NCBI RefSeq assembly: GCF_900111685.1
Contig: NZ_FOHX01000005.1
Coordinates: 434,001 to 498,000, forward strand
Direction: 5' to 3'
Length of the DNA: 64,000 nucleotides
DNA from: Nonomuraea wenchangensis
Lineage (GTDB): Bacteria > Actinomycetota > Actinomycetes > Streptosporangiales > Streptosporangiaceae
Shown: positions 48,448-57,902 of the stretch, in pieces
Position numbering within the stretch: position 1 is the stretch's first letter
How the letters are laid out: every line of letters begins with the position of its first letter
The notes under the pieces: model-generated
What the model saw: the letters and a program-made list of their open reading frames with translations, nothing else
The model's database searches: none
Told to the model about the DNA's origin: nothing
Position numbers and translations under genes: made by a program

Positions 48448-49626
48448 ATGCGCGTTGATCTACTCAGCCGGGAGTATCCGCCCGAGGTGTACGGCGGCGC
48501 CGGGGTGCACATGGAATACCTCGCCCGGGAGCTGCGTCCGCTGGCCGACGTACGGGTGCGCTGCTTCGGCGCCGACCGCGCCGAGCCGGGCGTCTCCGCC
48601 TACCGGGTGCCGGGCGGGCTGGAGAAGGCCAACGCCGCCCTGCAGGTGCTCGGCGTCGACCTGGAGATGGCCGCCGCCTGCGAGGGAACCGACCTCGTGC
48701 ACTCCCATACCTGGTACGCCAACTTCGCCGGGCATGTCGCCAAGCTCCTGCACGGCGTCCCGCACGTCATCACCACGCACAGCCTGGAGCCGCTGCGGCC
48801 GTGGAAGGCCGAGCAGCTCGGCGGCGGCTACACGATCTCCTCCTGGGCCGAGCGCACCGCCCTCGCCGCCGCGGACGCCGTCATCGCGGTCTCGGAGGGC
48901 ATGCGCCGCGACGTGCTGGCCGCCTATCCCGAGATCGCGCCGGAGAAGGTCACCGTCATCCACAACGGCATCGACACCGCCGAATACGCCCCCGACCCCG
49001 GCACCGACGTCCTCGCCCGGCACGGCATCGACCCCGCCCGCCCGTACGTCATCTTCGTCGGCCGCATCACCCGCCAGAAGGGCCTGGTCCACCTGCTGCA
49101 CGCGGCGCGCTCGTTCGACCCGGACGCTCAGCTCGTGCTCTGCGCCGGCGCGCCCGACACCCCCGAGATCGCCGCCGAGGTGAGCGGGCTCGTACGCGAC
49201 CTCGACCGCGACGGCGTCCACTGGATCCAGGAGATGCTGCCGAAGCCGCAGATCATCCAGCTCCTCACGCACGCCGCGGTGTTCGTGTGCCCGTCGGTCT
49301 ACGAGCCCATGGGCATCGTCAACCTGGAGGCGATGGCCTGCGAGACGGCCGTCGTCGCCACGGCCACCGGCGGCATCCCCGAGGTCGTCGCCGACGGCGA
49401 GACCGGCCTGCTCGTGCCCATCTCCCAGGAGCGCGACGGCACCCCGCACGACCCCGACCGCTTCGCCGCCGACCTCGCCGAGCGGGTCAACACGCTGCTG
49501 CGCGACCCCGGACGGGCCCGAGCCATGGGCCTCGCCGGACGGGCGCGGGCGGTCGAGCACTTCTCGTGGGAGCGCATCGCCCACCGCACCATGGAGCTCT
49601 ACGCCACACTGCTCGCGACGTCATGA
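48448..49626 (+). CDS. glgA: GlgA/GlgM-type glycogen synthase (GT4/GT5-like)
   Basis: 392 residues. GT-B enzyme with DLLSREYPPEVYGGAGVHME (acceptor and donor-binding start), HSHTWYANFAGH, IFVGRITRQKGLVHLLHAA and VCPSVYEPMGIVNLEAMACE, the retaining EX7E motif. In mycobacteria this type makes alpha-maltose-1-phosphate from ADP-glucose for the GlgE pathway; in others it is called glycogen synthase. The divergent glgC supplies ADP-glucose. ATG at 48448. A GC hairpin (49634-49663) ends the unit. Confidence 0.92.
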   Translation: MRVDLLSREYPPEVYGGAGVHMEYLARELRPLADVRVRCFGADRAEPGVSAYRVPGGLEKANAALQVLGVDLEMAAACEGTDLVHSHTWYANFAGHVAKLLHGVPHVITTHSLEPLRPWKAEQLGGGYTISSWAERTALAAADAVIAVSEGMRRDVLAAYPEIAPEKVTVIHNGIDTAEYAPDPGTDVLARHGIDPARPYVIFVGRITRQKGLVHLLHAARSFDPDAQLVLCAGAPDTPEIAAEVSGLVRDLDRDGVHWIQEMLPKPQIIQLLTHAAVFVCPSVYEPMGIVNLEAMACETAVVATATGGIPEVVADGETGLLVPISQERDGTPHDPDRFAADLAERVNTLLRDPGRARAMGLAGRARAVEHFSWERIAHRTMELYATLLATS

Positions 49627-49633
49627 CCCGTCC

Positions 49634-49663
49634 CGCGGGCGGCGGGTTCCGCTCCCGCCCGCG
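49634..49663. terminator. Bidirectional terminator after glgA
   Basis: CGCGGGCGG (49634-49642) and CCGCCCGCG (49655-49663), a perfect 9-bp stem with a 12-nt loop, between convergent glgA and the deazaflavin-type oxidoreductase gene. Confidence 0.7.
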
Positions 49664-49671
49664 AGGTCACC

Positions 49672-50073
49672 TCAGGCGCGTTCCAGGACGACGATCGGGA
49701 TCTCCCGGTCGGTCTTCTGCTGGTACTCGTCGTACTGCGGCCACGTCGCCGTCATGACCCGCCACATCTCCGGCTTCTCCTCGGGCCGGGCCGGGCGGGC
49801 CCGCGCCGCGAACCTCTCGCCCTTGACCTGCACCTCGACCTCGGGGTCCGCCCTCAGGTTCTTGAACCACTGCGGGTCCTCGGGCGCGCCGCCGTAGGAG
49901 GCCACGACCAGGTAGACGTCGCCGTGGCGCTGGTAGATCAGCGGTGTGGTGTACGGCCGGCCCGAGTTGCGGCCCTTCGTGGTCAGCAGCAGGACGGTGG
50001 TGTTGTTCCAGTCGTGCCCCTCCGCGCCGTCGGTCTCCTGATAACGCCGGACATGTTCCTTGCCATAGAGCAT
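49672..50073 (-). CDS. Deazaflavin (F420)-dependent nitroreductase-family protein
   Basis: 133 residues, split-beta-barrel fold of the DDN family: VLLLTTKGRNSGRPYTTPLIY is the cofactor-phosphate loop, followed by YLVVASYGGAPEDPQWFKNL and EVQVKGERFAARARPA. Homologues use F420H2 (or flavin) to reduce nitro or quinone compounds. ATG at 50073. It is divergent from the TPR-CHAT gene (127 bp) with no evident functional link. Confidence 0.9.
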   Translation of the reverse strand: MLYGKEHVRRYQETDGAEGHDWNNTTVLLLTTKGRNSGRPYTTPLIYQRHGDVYLVVASYGGAPEDPQWFKNLRADPEVEVQVKGERFAARARPARPEEKPEMWRVMTATWPQYDEYQQKTDREIPIVVLERA

Positions 50074-50200
50074 GCCCGCGACCTACCCACCAGAAAGAGC
50101 CCTGCACCGCCGCCCCCGGCGTCTGTACGAAGTGTTGCCCCCCGCCGCCCGGGCCCGCCCCGAACTGTACGCACGGGCGCGCCGGTGAGAGCCTGTGCCC

Positions 50201-53200
50201 ATGACCGATCCGGCCGAGACGCTGGCCGCCCGCATCGAGCGGTTCGAGCAGGCCGCGGATCCCGAGCTGATCTGGGACCCCGCGGCGCTGATCGAGGCCG
50301 AGCAGGCGATGCGGGCCTGCGCCGGCGACCGCTCCGACGCCGCCACCTGGCGGCTGATCGGCATGCTCCACCTCGCCCGGTACCGCCTCGACCCGCGTAC
50401 CAACCAGGACGCCGCCGTCGCGGGCGCCTTCTTCGCCGCCGTGGCCGTGCTCGACCCCGCGCGGCTGCCGGAGAAGCTGCGCGGCGCCTCCGTACCGTCC
50501 GCCGACGCGGCCGGCACCTGGGCGGGGCTGGTCGAGGAGGTGTTCCGGCACGTGGACCCGGCGGCGTACCCGCACGTCGGGCTGCTCGTGCACGCCCTCG
50601 TCCGGCGCGCCGCCGCCCAGCTCACCGCCGACGCCGCCGACCGGCTCGGCGAGCTGCTGCTGCAGCAGGCCATGCGCTCCGCCGACCCGTCGTGGGCGCC
50701 CGGCGCGCTGGCCCTGCTCGGCGGCGGGCTCGTCCGGCTGCACGGGCGTACGGGGGAGCGGGAGCTCCTCGACGACGCCGTACACGTGCTGTTCAGGGCC
50801 GCCCTCGCCGCTCCCGGCGAGGCCACCCACCTGGCAGAGCTGGCCGCCGCGCTCGCCCTGGCCGTGCCCGACGACGAGGACCTGGTGCGGGCGTACCTGT
50901 CGGCCGCCGAGTCCGAGCCCGGCAGCCGCGAACGCTCCCGCGCGCTGCTCAGCCTCGTCGGCCTCGCCCAAGCCCGCGCCGCCCGCTCCTGCCTGGACGA
51001 CGACCTGCTCGCCTTCATCCGGGTGGGGCAGTGCGCGCTCGACTTCTGGCACGAGCGGTGGGCGCATCCCGGGGTGCTGGGGCCGTACGCTGCGGGGCTG
51101 GTCGAGTGGTATGTGGTGACGGGGGACGAACGGTCGCTGGAAGCGGGCCACGAAATGCTCCAGGCCCTCGGCCTCCCGACCCTTGCTGCGGACTTCCCGT
51201 CCGACACCACGATCTGGGACAGCCCCGCCCCTTTGGACGGCTCCGCCCGTTCGGACAGTCCCGCCTCTCTGGACGGCCTTGCCCGTTCAGACGGTCCCGC
51301 CTCTTTGGGCGACCCCGCTCGCTCGGGCGGCCTCGCCCGTTCGGATGGTCCCGCCCGCTCTGACGACCCCGATGCCACGGGCGGCCCGTACGCGCCCGGT
51401 GGTCCTCCCGCCCTGGACGCCGACCCGGGCGGGGACCTGCCGCCCATCCCCGCGACCCCCCTCACCGCTGATCGGGTCGCGTACCGCGCCACCTTCGAGC
51501 TGGCTCGGCGGCTCTCCGTGGACCCGCTCGCCCGCCTCGCCCTGCTCGGTGAGCGGCGCCGGCGGCGCTACGAGGCGACCGGCGCGCAGCAGGACCTCGA
51601 CGTCGCCGTCGAAACCCTCCGGGAGGCCACCCGGGAGGTCCCGCCCGGCCACCCCGACCGCCCCAGGCTCCTCGCCGACCTCGCCGCCACCCTCCTCGAA
51701 CGCACCCTGACCACGGGCGGCGACCCCGCCGCTCCCGTCGCAGCAGCCCGTACCGCCCTGGCCGCCCACGCCGTGGACGACCCGGCCCGCCCCGCCGCGC
51801 TGCTCCTGCTCGCCCGCGCCCTGCGCCTCCGGCTCACCCCGTCCACCGCCGCCGAGGCGGTCGCCGCCCTGCGCGAGGCCCTGGCCACCGGTGACCGGCT
51901 GACGCCGCGGCTGGAGGCGTACACGCTGCTCTCCGAGCTGCTCCGCTGGCGCGCCACCCACCAGGACGCCGCGCCGCACCGTGCGGAGGACCTCGACGGC
52001 GCGGTGCTGACCGCCCGCCAGGCCGCCGAACTGGCCGTGAAGAGCTCCCGCGACCAGATCCCCGCCCACCGCCTGCTCTCCCGCGCCCTGCTCGCCCGCT
52101 TCTCCCACGGCGGCGACCCGCGCGACCTCGGCGAGGCCCTGGCCCTCGCCAGGGACGGCGACCCCGACCTGCTGGCGCAGCTCGACGTCCTGCTCACCGA
52201 CCCCACCCGGCTGCCCGTCGACGAACATCTCGCCAGGGCCGCCGCCGACCTGGCCCTCCAGACGTCCGACGAGCCCCTGACGCTCAAACTCCTCGCGTAC
52301 GCCGAACGCCACCCCACGGCGAGCACCTCTGGCCCGCGCGGAGAACTCGGCCGTGGCGCGTTCCTCCTGGAGACCGGGCTCCGGCTGGCCGACGCCGGTC
52401 GGCGCCGTACCGCCGGCACCGTACTCGCCCGCGCCGCCGCCGCCTTCGACGACGAGGGCGACCGTGCCCTTACCGCGCACGCCCTGTCCCTCCAGGGCGT
52501 CAACCACGACCACCTGAACGACCCGGCCCGCGCCGCCGAGGCGTTCGAACGTGCCGCCGCCGTCCACCGCACGCTCGGCGACCTCCCGGCCGAGGCGGAG
52601 CAACTGGGCCACCTGGGCGACGTACTGCTGCGCGCGGGCGACCCTGCGGGGGCCGTCGAGCAGCACCTGCGGGCGATCGCCCTCTGCGCCGGAGCCGGGC
52701 TGGGCGCCCGCGAGGCGGTCCACCAGATGCGCGCCGCCGAGGCGTACTTGGCCGCCGCGGACCCCGCCGCCGCCCTGGCCTGCGCGGCCCGCGCCCGTGA
52801 GGTGTACCTGGCGCTGGGGGAGCCGAGGGAGGCGGCCCTGGTGCTGGTCCCGGCCGCCCGCGCCGCCGTCGATCAGGGCGATCTCACCGCCGCCGGGGAG
52901 CGCATCGCCGCCTGCGCCATCGAGCTGGAGGCCGCCGGCGCCTGGGAGGACGCCTGCCGCGCGCTGGACGCGCACGCCGTTCTCCTGTCCGTACGCGGCC
53001 ACCACGCGCCGGCCGCCGCCTGCGAGGCCCGCCTGGTCGAGGTCGTACGGCGCCGGGGCGGGCGGCGCGAGCCCGCCGACGAGTGGTACCGCATCGCCCA
53101 GCGCCGCCGCGCCACCGGCGACCCGGCGGGGGCGCGGGCGGCCTTTGAACTGGCCGAGGCCGAGTACCAGGCGATCGGGCACCTGGACGGCTCGGCCGCC

Positions 53201-56200
53201 GTCCGCTACAACCTCGGCGCGCTCGCCTACGGGCAGGGGGAGGCCGGGCGGGCGCTGGAGGAGTTCGGGGCGGCGGCGGAGGCGTTCGCGCGGCTGCGCG
53301 CCCACGGCAAGGAGGCGACGGCCCTGACCATGCGCGCCGCCGCCCTGTCCGCCCTCGACCTGTCGGAGGACGCGGCCACGGAGCTGGACCGCGCCCTGGA
53401 CCTGGCCGCTGCCGGCGGCGACCTGGACGCCCTCTTCCTCGCCACGCTGCACCGGGCGGTGCTGGACGAACGCCTGGGGGAGTTCCTGGCCGCCGGGGAA
53501 CGCCTGCGCGCCGCTCTCGGCCAGGCCGCCGCCGACCCTCTGAAAGAAGCCGTCGTACGGGACCGCCTGGCCTCGCTCGCCGCCCGCCTCGGCGACCTGC
53601 CCGCCCAGATCGACGCCCTGGAGCAGGCGGTCACCGGCTTCCGCGCCGCCGCCCAGCCCCGCCTGGCCGCCCTCACCTCGCTCCGGCTCGGCTTCGCCCT
53701 GGAGGAACGCGGCGAACACCGCCGCGCCCGCACCGCCCTGGAATCCGGCCTCACCACCCTCACCCCATCCCCCCAACCCCCCACCGGGTCGCCGTCCACC
53801 GGGTCGCCCTCTACTGGGTCGTCATCCACGGGGTCGCCGTCTACCGGGTCGCCGTCCACCGGCGGATTGCCCTCTACTGGATCGCCCCCCAGGGAGCCGG
53901 GCTCCCAACCGCCTGCCTCATCACCCTCCGGGCAGGAGGGCCGGTGGGCGGGGGCGGCGCCGTTCGAGATCGTGGTGGCCATGGCTGCGTCGGGTGGACT
54001 GGACGCTGACGTCCTCGCCCGGGTGGCGTCCGTTCAGCTCGCTCTCGGCGACCTCACGCGCGGCCGGGCCACCCTGGCCGAGGCCGTCACCACCCTCCGG
54101 GCCGGCCGGGACCGCGTGCAGGCGATCGGCCCGGCCGCCGCCGAACGCCTGGAAACGTGGCTGCGCCTGGAGGAGGCCGAGTCCGCAGGCGATCTTCCGC
54201 TGGCCCGCGCCATGGCCGAGCAGGCCCTGGCCCAGGCCCGCCCCGAGGCCCGCCCGGGAGCCCCTGTTGGCGACCCCCGGCACGAGGGCGGGATCGGCCA
54301 CCCGCCAGGCCGGGGCGACGACGCCCCCGGCGCCGGCGCCGCCCCGCTCCTTCCGCAGGACCGTTCCCACCTTCTCGCCAAGCTGTCCTCGTACTGCCTG
54401 GCCCTCGGCGACCTCACCGCCGCCTACAGCTACGCCGCCGAGGGCTACGAGCTGCGGGACGCCCGTACGATCGAGCACCTACGCCATCTGGGGGCCGCCG
54501 CGCACGCACTCGGCCGTCCCGACGAGGCCATCGGCCATCTCACCCGCGCCGTGGAGCTGGCCCGCGACGACGCCGGCCCGGCCCTTCCCTCGCCCCTGGT
54601 CCACGCCCTGACCGCGCTGGCCCGCGCCCTCGCCGACCAGGCCCGCTGGACGGACGCTGCCCGCGCGTACGACGAGGGCCTGACCCTCACGACGGCTCCG
54701 GTCTGGCGCGCCCTTCGCGCCCCCCTGCTGTCCGGCCGCGCCTCCTTACACCTTGAACGCGGCGAGCTGGACGTCGCGGCCTCCCTCTACCGGGACGCCA
54801 TCGTGCTCCGCGAGGAGCTGGCCGAGCGGGCGGGGCTGGGGGGCGACTACGCCGACCTGGCCTTCGTACACGTCCTGCGCGGCGAGACGGCCCAGGCCGG
54901 TCCCCTCCTGGAACGCGCGCTGGCCGTCCACCGCGAGACGGGCGACGACCGGGGCACGGTCCTGAGCCTGATCGCCCTCAGCACCCTGGCCTCTGCGCCG
55001 GCGTCGGCCCATCTGGCGGATCATCTGGAGGAGGCGGCCGACCTGGCGCGGCGGATCGGGTTCGGCGGTGGGGAAGGGCTCGCGCTGGCCGCTCTCGGCG
55101 CGCTGGACCTCGCCGACGGCGATCCGGGCCGGGCGTGGGAGCGGCTGTCCCGGGCCGTCGAGCTGCTGGAGGACCTGGGGCACGACCCGGCGTTGGGCCT
55201 CGCCCTCGAACACCGTACGGACGCGGCCACCCGGCTCGGCGACCTCGCCGCCGCCCTCACGGATGCCGAACACGCCTGCGACCTCGCCACGCTGACGCCC
55301 GCCACGCCCCACCCCACCCCCCTCGCCGGCTCAGTGCCCTCTGGTAGGGACGGGCAGGGGGGCGTGCTCGACCGTGCCGTCTCCCTCGCCGTACGCCTGG
55401 GTCGCGGCAGGACCGCGTGGGCGCGGGCCGAGCAGGCCAAGGTCCGGTCGCTGGCCGCGCGGCTGGGCGACGGGCGCTGGCCCGCGCCGCCCGGCGTCCC
55501 CCCGGAGCTGCTGGAGCGCGAGGAACGCGACCTCGACCGGGCCCGCACCCTGACCGCGGCGGCCGGGCGTGTCCGGGATCCCGTCCGGGCCGCCGCGCTC
55601 GTGCGCCGCGCCCACGCCGTACGTGACGAGCTGGAGACTTTGTGGCGGCACCTGGAGCCCCTCGCTCCCTGGCACGTGGCCGCCCGGCGGGCCGCTCCTC
55701 TGACCGGGGCCGAGCTGGACAAGCTGGTAGCGCGGGACGAGCCGGTCGGGCTTCTCGGGTTCCACGTAGGCGAGGGCGGCGTCACCGTGCTCGCTCACCG
55801 CACCGGCTGGGCCGAGCCGCGCGCGTTCGGGTGCGCCGCCAATGCGGCGCTGCTGGCCGAGTTCGTGGCCGGGATCGACGGCGAACGTCCTGGGCTGCTC
55901 GACCTCGCCGCCCGCAGGCGCCGGCTCGACCTGTGGCGCCGCCTGGCGGACCTGCTGCTGGCGGACGCGCTCAGGGAGCTCGGCGACGACCTGTCGATGC
56001 TCCACCTGCTGCCGCACCGCGAGCTTCATCGCGTGCCGTTGCACGCGCTCGCCCCTGATGGCGGCCCGCCGCTGATCGAGCGCTGCCCGGTGACGTACGC
56101 CCCCTCCGCCGCCGTCCTGGCCCGGCTGGCCCGCGACATCCCGGTCCGCGCCGACGGCCGGTCGCTGGTGATGGCCCACGGCACGGACCCGGACGCCGGG

Positions 56201-56680
56201 ACCGCCGCCCTGCTCGGCGCCGAGCCGCGCACCGGCGGCGCCGCCACGTCCGCTCACCTGGCCGGGAGCTGGGACGTCGTGGACCTGTCCGCCGACGTGG
56301 TGCACGATCCGCGCGACCCGCTGGGCGTGGGTGTGCGGCTGGCCGACGGCGTGCTGACCGCCAGGCGGCTCATGAGCCTGCGCGTACGGGCCCGCCTCGT
56401 CGTCCTCACCGGCTGCGCGGGCGGCCCCCGGGCTGGTGACGGGCTCGCCACGCTCGGACAGGCGTTCCTGCACGCGGGCGCCCACACCGTGCTCCTCGCC
56501 CTGTGGCCGCCCGCCGGCGAGATCACGCGGGCGCTCCTTCGGGACCTGCACGGGCGGACGCGGGAGGGCGCCGACCCGGCCCAGGCGCTGCGCGAAGGGG
56601 TGCTGTCACTGCGCGAGCTGTATGGGGCCGCCGAGCCTGAGCTGTGGGCGCCGTACGCGCTGCTCGGCCTGCCCCGCTGA
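50201..56680 (+). CDS. Giant TPR-CHAT protein
   Basis: 2159 residues, cytoplasmic, no signal peptide. Most of the protein is helical-repeat (TPR-like) sequence, for example AEQLGHLGDVLLRAGDPAGA and YNLGALAYGQGEAGRALEEF. Two low-complexity linkers break it: a Ser/Asp/Pro/Gly repeat at about 345-410 and a TGSPS-type repeat at about 1195-1235. The last 400 residues are a CHAT (caspase-like) domain: LHLLPHRELHRVPLHAL, then LVVLTGCAGG with Cys2072, and LGQAFLHAGAHTVLLALWPP. The usual HLATHG His falls on Asp2032 (DVVDLSADVVHDP); the nearest His is 2035. ATG at 50201. Function unknown; relatives act as proteases or scaffolds. Confidence 0.88.
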   Translation: MTDPAETLAARIERFEQAADPELIWDPAALIEAEQAMRACAGDRSDAATWRLIGMLHLARYRLDPRTNQDAAVAGAFFAAVAVLDPARLPEKLRGASVPSADAAGTWAGLVEEVFRHVDPAAYPHVGLLVHALVRRAAAQLTADAADRLGELLLQQAMRSADPSWAPGALALLGGGLVRLHGRTGERELLDDAVHVLFRAALAAPGEATHLAELAAALALAVPDDEDLVRAYLSAAESEPGSRERSRALLSLVGLAQARAARSCLDDDLLAFIRVGQCALDFWHERWAHPGVLGPYAAGLVEWYVVTGDERSLEAGHEMLQALGLPTLAADFPSDTTIWDSPAPLDGSARSDSPASLDGLARSDGPASLGDPARSGGLARSDGPARSDDPDATGGPYAPGGPPALDADPGGDLPPIPATPLTADRVAYRATFELARRLSVDPLARLALLGERRRRRYEATGAQQDLDVAVETLREATREVPPGHPDRPRLLADLAATLLERTLTTGGDPAAPVAAARTALAAHAVDDPARPAALLLLARALRLRLTPSTAAEAVAALREALATGDRLTPRLEAYTLLSELLRWRATHQDAAPHRAEDLDGAVLTARQAAELAVKSSRDQIPAHRLLSRALLARFSHGGDPRDLGEALALARDGDPDLLAQLDVLLTDPTRLPVDEHLARAAADLALQTSDEPLTLKLLAYAERHPTASTSGPRGELGRGAFLLETGLRLADAGRRRTAGTVLARAAAAFDDEGDRALTAHALSLQGVNHDHLNDPARAAEAFERAAAVHRTLGDLPAEAEQLGHLGDVLLRAGDPAGAVEQHLRAIALCAGAGLGAREAVHQMRAAEAYLAAADPAAALACAARAREVYLALGEPREAALVLVPAARAAVDQGDLTAAGERIAACAIELEAAGAWEDACRALDAHAVLLSVRGHHAPAAACEARLVEVVRRRGGRREPADEWYRIAQRRRATGDPAGARAAFELAEAEYQAIGHLDGSAAVRYNLGALAYGQGEAGRALEEFGAAAEAFARLRAHGKEATALTMRAAALSALDLSEDAATELDRALDLAAAGGDLDALFLATLHRAVLDERLGEFLAAGERLRAALGQAAADPLKEAVVRDRLASLAARLGDLPAQIDALEQAVTGFRAAAQPRLAALTSLRLGFALEERGEHRRARTALESGLTTLTPSPQPPTGSPSTGSPSTGSSSTGSPSTGSPSTGGLPSTGSPPREPGSQPPASSPSGQEGRWAGAAPFEIVVAMAASGGLDADVLARVASVQLALGDLTRGRATLAEAVTTLRAGRDRVQAIGPAAAERLETWLRLEEAESAGDLPLARAMAEQALAQARPEARPGAPVGDPRHEGGIGHPPGRGDDAPGAGAAPLLPQDRSHLLAKLSSYCLALGDLTAAYSYAAEGYELRDARTIEHLRHLGAAAHALGRPDEAIGHLTRAVELARDDAGPALPSPLVHALTALARALADQARWTDAARAYDEGLTLTTAPVWRALRAPLLSGRASLHLERGELDVAASLYRDAIVLREELAERAGLGGDYADLAFVHVLRGETAQAGPLLERALAVHRETGDDRGTVLSLIALSTLASAPASAHLADHLEEAADLARRIGFGGGEGLALAALGALDLADGDPGRAWERLSRAVELLEDLGHDPALGLALEHRTDAATRLGDLAAALTDAEHACDLATLTPATPHPTPLAGSVPSGRDGQGGVLDRAVSLAVRLGRGRTAWARAEQAKVRSLAARLGDGRWPAPPGVPPELLEREERDLDRARTLTAAAGRVRDPVRAAALVRRAHAVRDELETLWRHLEPLAPWHVAARRAAPLTGAELDKLVARDEPVGLLGFHVGEGGVTVLAHRTGWAEPRAFGCAANAALLAEFVAGIDGERPGLLDLAARRRRLDLWRRLADLLLADALRELGDDLSMLHLLPHRELHRVPLHALAPDGGPPLIERCPVTYAPSAAVLARLARDIPVRADGRSLVMAHGTDPDAGTAALLGAEPRTGGAATSAHLAGSWDVVDLSADVVHDPRDPLGVGVRLADGVLTARRLMSLRVRARLVVLTGCAGGPRAGDGLATLGQAFLHAGAHTVLLALWPPAGEITRALLRDLHGRTREGADPAQALREGVLSLRELYGAAEPELWAPYALLGLPR

Positions 56681-56723
56681 CGCGGGCGGACACACGATCA
56701 GGGCTGCGTACCGTCCCGCTCGG

Positions 56724-57155
56724 TTACAGGCGGGAGAGCGTGGAGGTTGCGGTGTGGGTGTGGAGCGGGAGGGCGGTGTCGGGGGTGCGTTCGTGGACGT
56801 CCTGGTCGCGGATGGCGAAGACGGCGGGTGCGACGCCCACGTCGCCGTAGCGCGCGGTCACGGCGGCGCCGACCGCTCGCCGGACGTCGCCGACCACTTC
56901 GCGCACGGTGTGATCGGGGCCGGTGGCGGTGAGGTGGCCCAGCATGCCGGCGAAGCGCAGCTCGCCCTCGGCGGCCGGTCGCTGCTCCGGCAGCACGGGG
57001 CGGTCGAGCCAGAACACCCGCCCGGTGAGGGATCCCGGGTAGCCGCCGCCCAGCTCGCGCACCGTCTCGGCGAGCAGCTCGCCGAACCCGGCCAGGTCGG
57101 CGTCAGGCGGCAGGTCCGTGGTGACGAACAACGGCACGATCAGCGAGTCGAGCAT
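56724..57155 (-). CDS. Hypothetical protein
   Basis: 143 residues, unrecognised. Soluble, mixed alpha/beta predicted from alternation of hydrophobic residues, with LAGFGELLAETVRELGGGYP, FAGMLGHLTATGPDHTVREV and GDVGVAPAVFAIRDQDVHER. The C-terminus is His/Thr-rich (LPLHTHTATSTLSRL). No signal peptide. ATG at 57155. It lies 43 bp from the convergent end of the TPR-CHAT gene, in a stand-alone position. Confidence 0.65.
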   Translation of the reverse strand: MLDSLIVPLFVTTDLPPDADLAGFGELLAETVRELGGGYPGSLTGRVFWLDRPVLPEQRPAAEGELRFAGMLGHLTATGPDHTVREVVGDVRRAVGAAVTARYGDVGVAPAVFAIRDQDVHERTPDTALPLHTHTATSTLSRL

Positions 57156-57232
57156 CAGGCCATCCCTCCGTGAGGAGGCTCATCGTAGGGTGCCGCACCG
57201 ACAATTCCGCGCGGACTTGACCGGCGCCGGGA

Positions 57233-57257
57233 AAGGTCCAGGGAATGGACGGACCTT
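57233..57257. terminator. Hairpin after the GNAT gene
   Basis: AAGGTCC (57233-57239) and GGACCTT (57251-57257), a 7-bp stem with an 11-nt loop in the 155-bp gap between two minus-strand genes, fitting a terminator for the GNAT gene or a leader hairpin. Confidence 0.4.
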
Positions 57258-57310
57258 CCTTGACAGAACGCGAAAGAATGGGCCGCTCTCGAAATGCCGC
57301 CCGGACGGCG

Positions 57311-57859
57311 CTAGCGTTCGGTCCATTCGTCTTCGAGCACCGAGTGCACGACGGAGTCCCGCCAGCCGGCGGGCGTGCGCAGGTGGTGCCGGATGCGGCC
57401 CTCCTCGACCATGCCGGCGGTCAGCATGGCGAGCTGGGCGGGCAGGTTGTCGGGGGAGCGGGCGCCCCAGATGCGGTGCAGCCCGAGCTGCTTGAACCCG
57501 AACGACAGCAGCAGCCGCACCAGGTCGGTGCCGATGCCGCGACCCCACTGGTGGGGGTGGAGGCCGAAGCCGATCTCGGCGCTGTGCGGGTGCTCGGGCT
57601 CGACGCGCAGCCGGGCCACGCCGATCACGTCGTGGTGCTCGGCGTCCACCACGGCGAGCACGTACAGCAGGCGCGGCTCGGCGCGGGCGGCCTCCATGGC
57701 CTGCCCGACGAGATCGGCGACCTCCCGCGGCGAACGGGGCGCGAACGGCATGTGCTGGGTGGCGGCGGGGTCGCCGTAGACGGCGTGGAGGGCTGGGACG
57801 TCGGCCTCCGTGACGTCACGAAGGCCGAGTCGCAAACCGTTGCATACCACGCGCCGCAT
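57311..57859 (-). CDS. GNAT-family N-acetyltransferase (RimJ/RimL type)
   Basis: 182 residues. The acetyl-CoA pyrophosphate loop HPHQWGRGIGTDLVRLLL (Q/RxxGxG/A), preceded by IGVARLRVEPEHPHSAEIGFG and followed by LGLHRIWGARSPDNLPAQLAM, is the RimJ/RimL layout. The substrate could be a protein N-terminus, an amine or a small molecule. Start: minus-strand ATG at 57859. Monocistronic. Confidence 0.9.
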   Translation of the reverse strand: MRRVVCNGLRLGLRDVTEADVPALHAVYGDPAATQHMPFAPRSPREVADLVGQAMEAARAEPRLLYVLAVVDAEHHDVIGVARLRVEPEHPHSAEIGFGLHPHQWGRGIGTDLVRLLLSFGFKQLGLHRIWGARSPDNLPAQLAMLTAGMVEEGRIRHHLRTPAGWRDSVVHSVLEDEWTER

Positions 57860-57902
57860 GCGCAGACGGTAACGCGATTCCCGCGATCTTCACAAGCCCT
57901 TG

